Part shown: piece after piece, positions 5,197-8,308 of the stretch | Position numbering within the stretch: position 1 is the stretch's first letter | Layout of the letters: every line of letters starts with the position of its first letter | NCBI GenBank assembly: GCA_903906615.1 | Contig: CAIVKT010000174.1 | Coordinates: forward strand, 1-8,308 | DNA length: 8,308 nt | Source of the DNA: an uncultured Bacteroidota bacterium | GTDB taxonomy: Bacteria > Bacteroidota > Bacteroidia > Chitinophagales > Chitinophagaceae | Direction: 5' to 3' | Program-made: the position numbers and the translations under genes | The notes under the pieces: model-generated | The model's database searches: none | Seen by the model: the letters and a program-made list of their open reading frames with translations, nothing else | What the model was told of the DNA's origin: nothing

Positions 5197-6528
5197 TTAC
5201 CGATCAAACCTCAATCTTTGCCCTCGTACACTATCATTCACCACACCATTTTCATACACCACCTCGCCATTCACGAATGTGGTATGCACTGCAGCAGGGA
5301 AGGTATGACCCTCAAATGGCGACCAGCCACACTTGTATAAAATATTCTCTTTGCTTACTGCGTATTCGTCATTCATATTCACCAATACCAGGTCGGCATG
5401 GTAGCCTTCGCGTATGTAGCCACGCCTGGAGATGCTGAAGCACTGCGCGGGAGCATGTGCCATTTTCTCTACCACTTTTTCTATGCTGATCTTACCCTGC
5501 TTCACATACTGCAACATCAGCAATAATGTATGCTGCACCAGCGGCACGCCCGATGGCGCTTTCTGGTAGGGCTGTTGTTTTTCTTCCCACGTATGCGGTG
5601 CATGGTCGGTGGCTATAATGTCGAGGCGGTCATCGAGCAGGGCCTCCCACAGGGCGGCTTTATTCTCCGGGGCTTTTATGGCGGGGTTGCATTTAATGAG
5701 GTTACCATACTGCGCATAATCGTCTGCGGTAAAATGCAGGTGATGCACACACACTTCTGATGTGATGCGTTTGTCGGTCAGCGGCATCATGTTGGTAAAT
5801 AGCTGTAGCTCCTTTGCTGTGGAAATATGCAGTATGTGCAGGCGCGTATTGCATTGCTTGGCGAGCTGCACTGCCGAGAAGGAGCTGGCAAAGCAAGCCT
5901 CTACATCGCGTATCAGCGGGTGGTAGGAAACGTTGTCTGCATCGGCATATTTTTCCTTGTTGGCGTTGACGATGTTCTCGTTCTCGCAATGCGTAGCTAT
6001 GAGCAGTTCCGACTCAGAAAAAATTTTCGAGAGCGTGAGGTAGTTGTCCACCAGCATGTCGCCCGTACTGGAGCCCATGAAGATCTTCACGCCGCACACA
6101 TCGCGCTGCTTAGCGTTGGTGCGCAGCACTTCATCAGCATTGGTATTAGATACCCCCATGAAGAAGGAATAGTTAGCTACCGACCTGGCTGCGCCTATGG
6201 CATACTTATCTTCCAGCAGATCCTGTGTAAGCGCGGGCGGATTGGTATTGGGCATTTCCATGAAGGAGGTAACGCCACCCGCCACAGCAGCATGTGCCTC
6301 GGTGGCTATGGTGGCTTTATGCGTTAGCCCAGGCTCGCGGAAGTGTACCTGGTCGTCGATAACGCCCGGCAGCAGCAGCAGTCCTGTGGCATCTATCTCC
6401 CGCACATTGCCTTTGGCCTGTATGTTATTGTCTATCTTTTCTATCAGGCCATCTTTGATCAGCACGTCTTTTACAACCTGTGTGCCTTCGTTTACGATCG
6501 TGGCGTTTTTTATGAGTATCGGTAACAT
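5197..6528 (-). CDS. pyrC: Dihydroorotase (class I, Bacteroidota type)
   Basis: A 443-residue amidohydrolase that closes carbamoyl-aspartate to dihydroorotate, the third step of de novo pyrimidine synthesis, in the cytoplasm. Landmarks: PGVIDDQVHFREPGLTH at 54-70 (H62 metal ligand, R64 substrate carboxylate), MPNTNP at 92-97, GVKIFMGSSTGDM at 146-158, ATHCE at 178-182 (H180), HILHIST at 231-237 (H234), NPAIK at 281-285 and ATDHAPH at 306-312 (D308, catalytic and metal-binding). In most dihydroorotases the first motif is HxH; here the first His is Gln (Q60, codon CAG at 6351-6349). I recall the same DDQVHFREPG segment in Porphyromonas gingivalis dihydroorotase, so this is probably a subfamily trait and not a loss of activity. 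Length is normal. It diverges from the outer-membrane barrel gene over 86 bp, and the MutS-like gene follows on the same strand after the REP pair. A perfect -7 element (6586-6579) gives it a leader of roughly 45 nt that ends in a hairpin. Confidence 0.95.
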   Translation of the reverse strand: MLPILIKNATIVNEGTQVVKDVLIKDGLIEKIDNNIQAKGNVREIDATGLLLLPGVIDDQVHFREPGLTHKATIATEAHAAVAGGVTSFMEMPNTNPPALTQDLLEDKYAIGAARSVANYSFFMGVSNTNADEVLRTNAKQRDVCGVKIFMGSSTGDMLVDNYLTLSKIFSESELLIATHCENENIVNANKEKYADADNVSYHPLIRDVEACFASSFSAVQLAKQCNTRLHILHISTAKELQLFTNMMPLTDKRITSEVCVHHLHFTADDYAQYGNLIKCNPAIKAPENKAALWEALLDDRLDIIATDHAPHTWEEKQQPYQKAPSGVPLVQHTLLLMLQYVKQGKISIEKVVEKMAHAPAQCFSISRRGYIREGYHADLVLVNMNDEYAVSKENILYKCGWSPFEGHTFPAAVHTTFVNGEVVYENGVVNDSVRGQRLRFDR

Positions 6529-6563
6529 ATAGTTATATTCGCTGCGGTAGCTGCCGCAACTAT
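6529..6563 (-). promoter_or_regulatory. Imperfect palindrome abutting the pyrC start codon
   Basis: On the minus strand ATAGTT + GCGG (6563-6554) can pair with CCGC (6547-6544) and, after a 9-nt bulge (6543-6535), with AACTAT (6534-6529), which directly precedes the ATG at 6528. In the pyrC mRNA this would be a hairpin at the ribosome entry site. As DNA, its GCGGTAGCTGCCGC core (6544-6557) falls where the -33 region of the plus-strand promoter would be, so it could instead be an operator. Which, if either, is true cannot be told from one sequence. Confidence 0.4.
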
Positions 6564-6570
6564 CTTTTAT

Positions 6571-6578
6571 TATTTTTG
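6571..6578 (+). promoter_or_regulatory. -7 element TATTTTTG for the outer-membrane barrel gene
   Basis: TATTTTTG matches TAnnTTTG exactly. A start about 5 nt downstream would give a leader of roughly 30 nt before the ATG at 6615. No TTG is found about 20 nt upstream; the GCGG..CCGC palindrome lies there instead. Confidence 0.5.
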
Positions 6579-6586
6579 CAAATCTA
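6579..6586 (-). promoter_or_regulatory. -7 element TAGATTTG for pyrC
   Basis: Read on the minus strand, TAGATTTG matches TAnnTTTG exactly and is preceded about 20 nt upstream by a T-rich AGTTTTT that could serve as the -33 element. It abuts the plus-strand -7 element with no base between, forming TATTTTTGCAAATCTA. Confidence 0.5.
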
Positions 6587-6614
6587 CCAATTGCATATCT
6601 GAAAAACTTACTTT

Positions 6615-8308
6615 ATGCTCAAAAAAGCGTGTTTGGCCATTACCATTTCCTGTGCGGCCCAGTTTTGTGCAGCGCAAACCACCTTTCTGCCGCTTGGCTC
6701 GGAAGACCAGCATGTGCTCGACAGGCTGGAAACCCTTAGTGGCCGCCTGTGCGACAGCATAGCCCTGGGCGATGGCCCCGAAACACGCCGTAATGCCATC
6801 AACTTTATAGAAACCACCACAGCCAATAATAAGGGCCTGAGCAATATAGATAAGTACAATGCAGCGCAGATGATCTCGGAGAGCGGGGAATGGGCGCCGG
6901 ATGGCGATGGCGCTATCAAGTCAAAGCTGTCGTGGTTCAATACCTTTTATACCCGACAGTACGACCTGGCCTATGTAAAAACAAAAGACTTCTTTGTGGT
7001 GGTAAACCCTGTACTGAACGGCATGGCCACGGTGCAGCACAACGACCCTGCGGTTACAGGCTCTAAAAGCTCCCTGTTCTACAACAGCCACGGCGCAGAG
7101 ATACGGGGGTGGATAGCAAAGAAAGTAGGTTTTTATACATCTATTACCGACAACCAGGAGCAATTCCCTACTTATGTGGGCAACTGGGCGAGCAAAACGC
7201 AGCAAGCAGTACCGGGCGCCGATTACTTCCTTATCCCCAGCGCCGGCCATTACGACTATATGCAGGCGAGTGGATATATCAACTTCGATGCGGTGAAGGA
7301 CCACATCAATGTATCCTTCGGATCGGGCAAGCATTTTATAGGCGATGGTATCAGCAGCCTGTTCCTTACCGACTATTCCTCTAATATGCCCTTCCTGCAA
7401 TTGCAAACGCATATCTGGCACATCAACTACCAATGCCTGTACCTGGAGCTGACCCCGCAATACAACAAAGCCGCGGGAGATGGCCTGGTGGCGCACAAGT
7501 ATTCCACTATACATTACCTGACGTGGAACACCTTTAAATGGCTGAACCTCGGATTTTTTGAAGCGGAGGTTTTTGACCGGCCTAATTCCTACGAGATATC
7601 TTACCTCAACCCCATCATTTTCTCTACAGCCGTGAACCGCTTTAACGGCGAAGGCGACAAGTCTATAATAGGCGTGAGCGCCAAGGTGATAGCTGCAAAA
7701 CGTGTGCAACTATACGGCCAGTTCATAGCCAATGAGTTTAAGGCCAGCGAGTTCTTTGGCAATAAAGGCTGGTATGGCAATAAATGGGGCGTGCAGGGCG
7801 GTGCCAAATATTTCGATGCCTTCGGCATCAAAAACCTGGACCTGCAGGGTGAGCTGGAAGCTGTGCGGCCTTACACCTATTCGGCCAAGGACACCCTGGC
7901 CAACTATACCAACTACAACCAGCCCCTCGCCGACCCGCTGGGTTCAGGCTTTATAAAAGTAGTGGGCCTGATAAAGTACCAGCCGGTAAAAAACCTGTAC
8001 CTGAGCCTCAAAGGCACCTATTACATACAGGGTGTGGACACCGGCGGCGTGAACTTTGGCAACGACATATTTAATCCATATGTAACGGCAGACCACCAGT
8101 ATGGCGTATCTATGATCAATGGCCCCAAGAACCATTGCGCTATCATCAGCGCCAATATCTCTTACCAGATACGGAGGAATATGTTCCTGGATGCGGGCGG
8201 GGTATACCGTAAATATACCGATGCTGCCCCTGCCGGCACCACCGACTATGCCACCACCGGCCCTATATATGGCTCGCTGACCACTAATTACATCTATTTT
8301 GGCATCCG
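6615..8308 (+). CDS. Outer-membrane beta-barrel protein, Wzi/RemB-like (right end cut by window)
   Basis: At least 564 residues, running off the right edge without a stop. The start MLKKACLAITISCAAQFCAA is a signal peptide, cut near Q21. Residues about 30-110 are a helical, soluble N-terminal part (EDQHVLDRLETLSGRL...). From about 115 on the protein is a long series of alternating amphipathic beta strands with aromatic girdles (FFVVVNPVLNGM, AEIRGWIAKKVGFYTSI, LYLSLKGTYYIQGV), as in an outer-membrane barrel. The segment FGSGKHFIGDGISSLFLTDYSSNMPFL (235-261), the later WHINYQCLYLEL and the FDRPNSYEISYLNPIIF stretch (320-336) resemble the capsule-assembly Wzi family and its Bacteroidota relative, gliding protein RemB. 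Wzi anchors capsular polysaccharide at the cell surface; whether this protein does so or serves gliding or adhesion is not visible, and no capsule genes are nearby. The ATG at 6615 is chosen because the signal peptide begins there. It diverges from pyrC with a shared symmetrical promoter. Confidence 0.8.
   Translation, partial: MLKKACLAITISCAAQFCAAQTTFLPLGSEDQHVLDRLETLSGRLCDSIALGDGPETRRNAINFIETTTANNKGLSNIDKYNAAQMISESGEWAPDGDGAIKSKLSWFNTFYTRQYDLAYVKTKDFFVVVNPVLNGMATVQHNDPAVTGSKSSLFYNSHGAEIRGWIAKKVGFYTSITDNQEQFPTYVGNWASKTQQAVPGADYFLIPSAGHYDYMQASGYINFDAVKDHINVSFGSGKHFIGDGISSLFLTDYSSNMPFLQLQTHIWHINYQCLYLELTPQYNKAAGDGLVAHKYSTIHYLTWNTFKWLNLGFFEAEVFDRPNSYEISYLNPIIFSTAVNRFNGEGDKSIIGVSAKVIAAKRVQLYGQFIANEFKASEFFGNKGWYGNKWGVQGGAKYFDAFGIKNLDLQGELEAVRPYTYSAKDTLANYTNYNQPLADPLGSGFIKVVGLIKYQPVKNLYLSLKGTYYIQGVDTGGVNFGNDIFNPYVTADHQYGVSMINGPKNHCAIISANISYQIRRNMFLDAGGVYRKYTDAAPAGTTDYATTGPIYGSLTTNYIYFGI

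Noticed and set aside
5103..5438. Plus-strand open frame spanning REP 2 and the 3' end of pyrC
   Set aside because: Out of frame and antisense to pyrC; no support beyond being open.
5827..6327. Plus-strand open frame of 166 codons inside pyrC
   Set aside because: Antisense shadow of a strongly conserved enzyme gene; no recognisable protein features.
6921..7709. Long minus-strand open frame (262 codons) opposite the outer-membrane barrel gene
   Set aside because: Its translation is rich in Arg, His, Val and Cys with no domain, and it is the antisense of a clear signal-peptide-bearing barrel gene.

Overview
The window looks like chromosomal DNA of a Bacteroidota bacterium, most likely from the Chitinophagaceae or a nearby family. 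This rests on the protein types (a Bacteroidota-style dihydroorotase with a DDQVHFREPG zinc motif, a short MutS-domain protein, a Wzi/RemB-like outer-membrane barrel), on A-rich rather than Shine-Dalgarno start regions, and on several perfect TAnnTTTG promoter -7 elements. No rRNA, tRNA, CRISPR array, transposase gene or phage gene was found.

Left part (1-1884), minus strand: the N-terminus of a nitroreductase-family gene (cut by the window edge), a secreted protein with a DUF3298/RsiV-like C-terminal half, and a small secreted protein of unknown function. The last two are 12 bp apart and probably one transcription unit, diverging from a plus-strand PLP-dependent threonine aldolase (1885-2910).

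Middle part (2963-5196), minus strand: an AT-rich gene for a small exported protein of unknown function, a possible 33-residue single-pass membrane peptide (3590-3691), and a 440-residue MutS-like ATPase that lacks the mismatch-recognition domain. Upstream of the MutS-like gene is a 171-bp gap that holds a pair of inverted REP palindromes with ATAG/GTAG feet. This is the architecture of a BIME-like element mobilised by a REP-associated tyrosine transposase (RAYT).

Right part (5197-8308): the dihydroorotase gene pyrC on the minus strand diverges from a large outer-membrane beta-barrel gene on the plus strand (right end cut off). Their 86-bp shared intergenic region holds two perfect -7 elements that abut back to back (TATTTTTG|CAAATCTA), plus an imperfect palindrome ending right at the pyrC start codon.

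Most genes are ordinary housekeeping or envelope genes. The parts worth attention lie between the genes: the REP pair, the symmetrical divergent promoter with its leader hairpin, and the small membrane ORF. I see no convincing new multi-gene system. The window gives no evidence that the metabolic, repair and envelope genes act in a common pathway.
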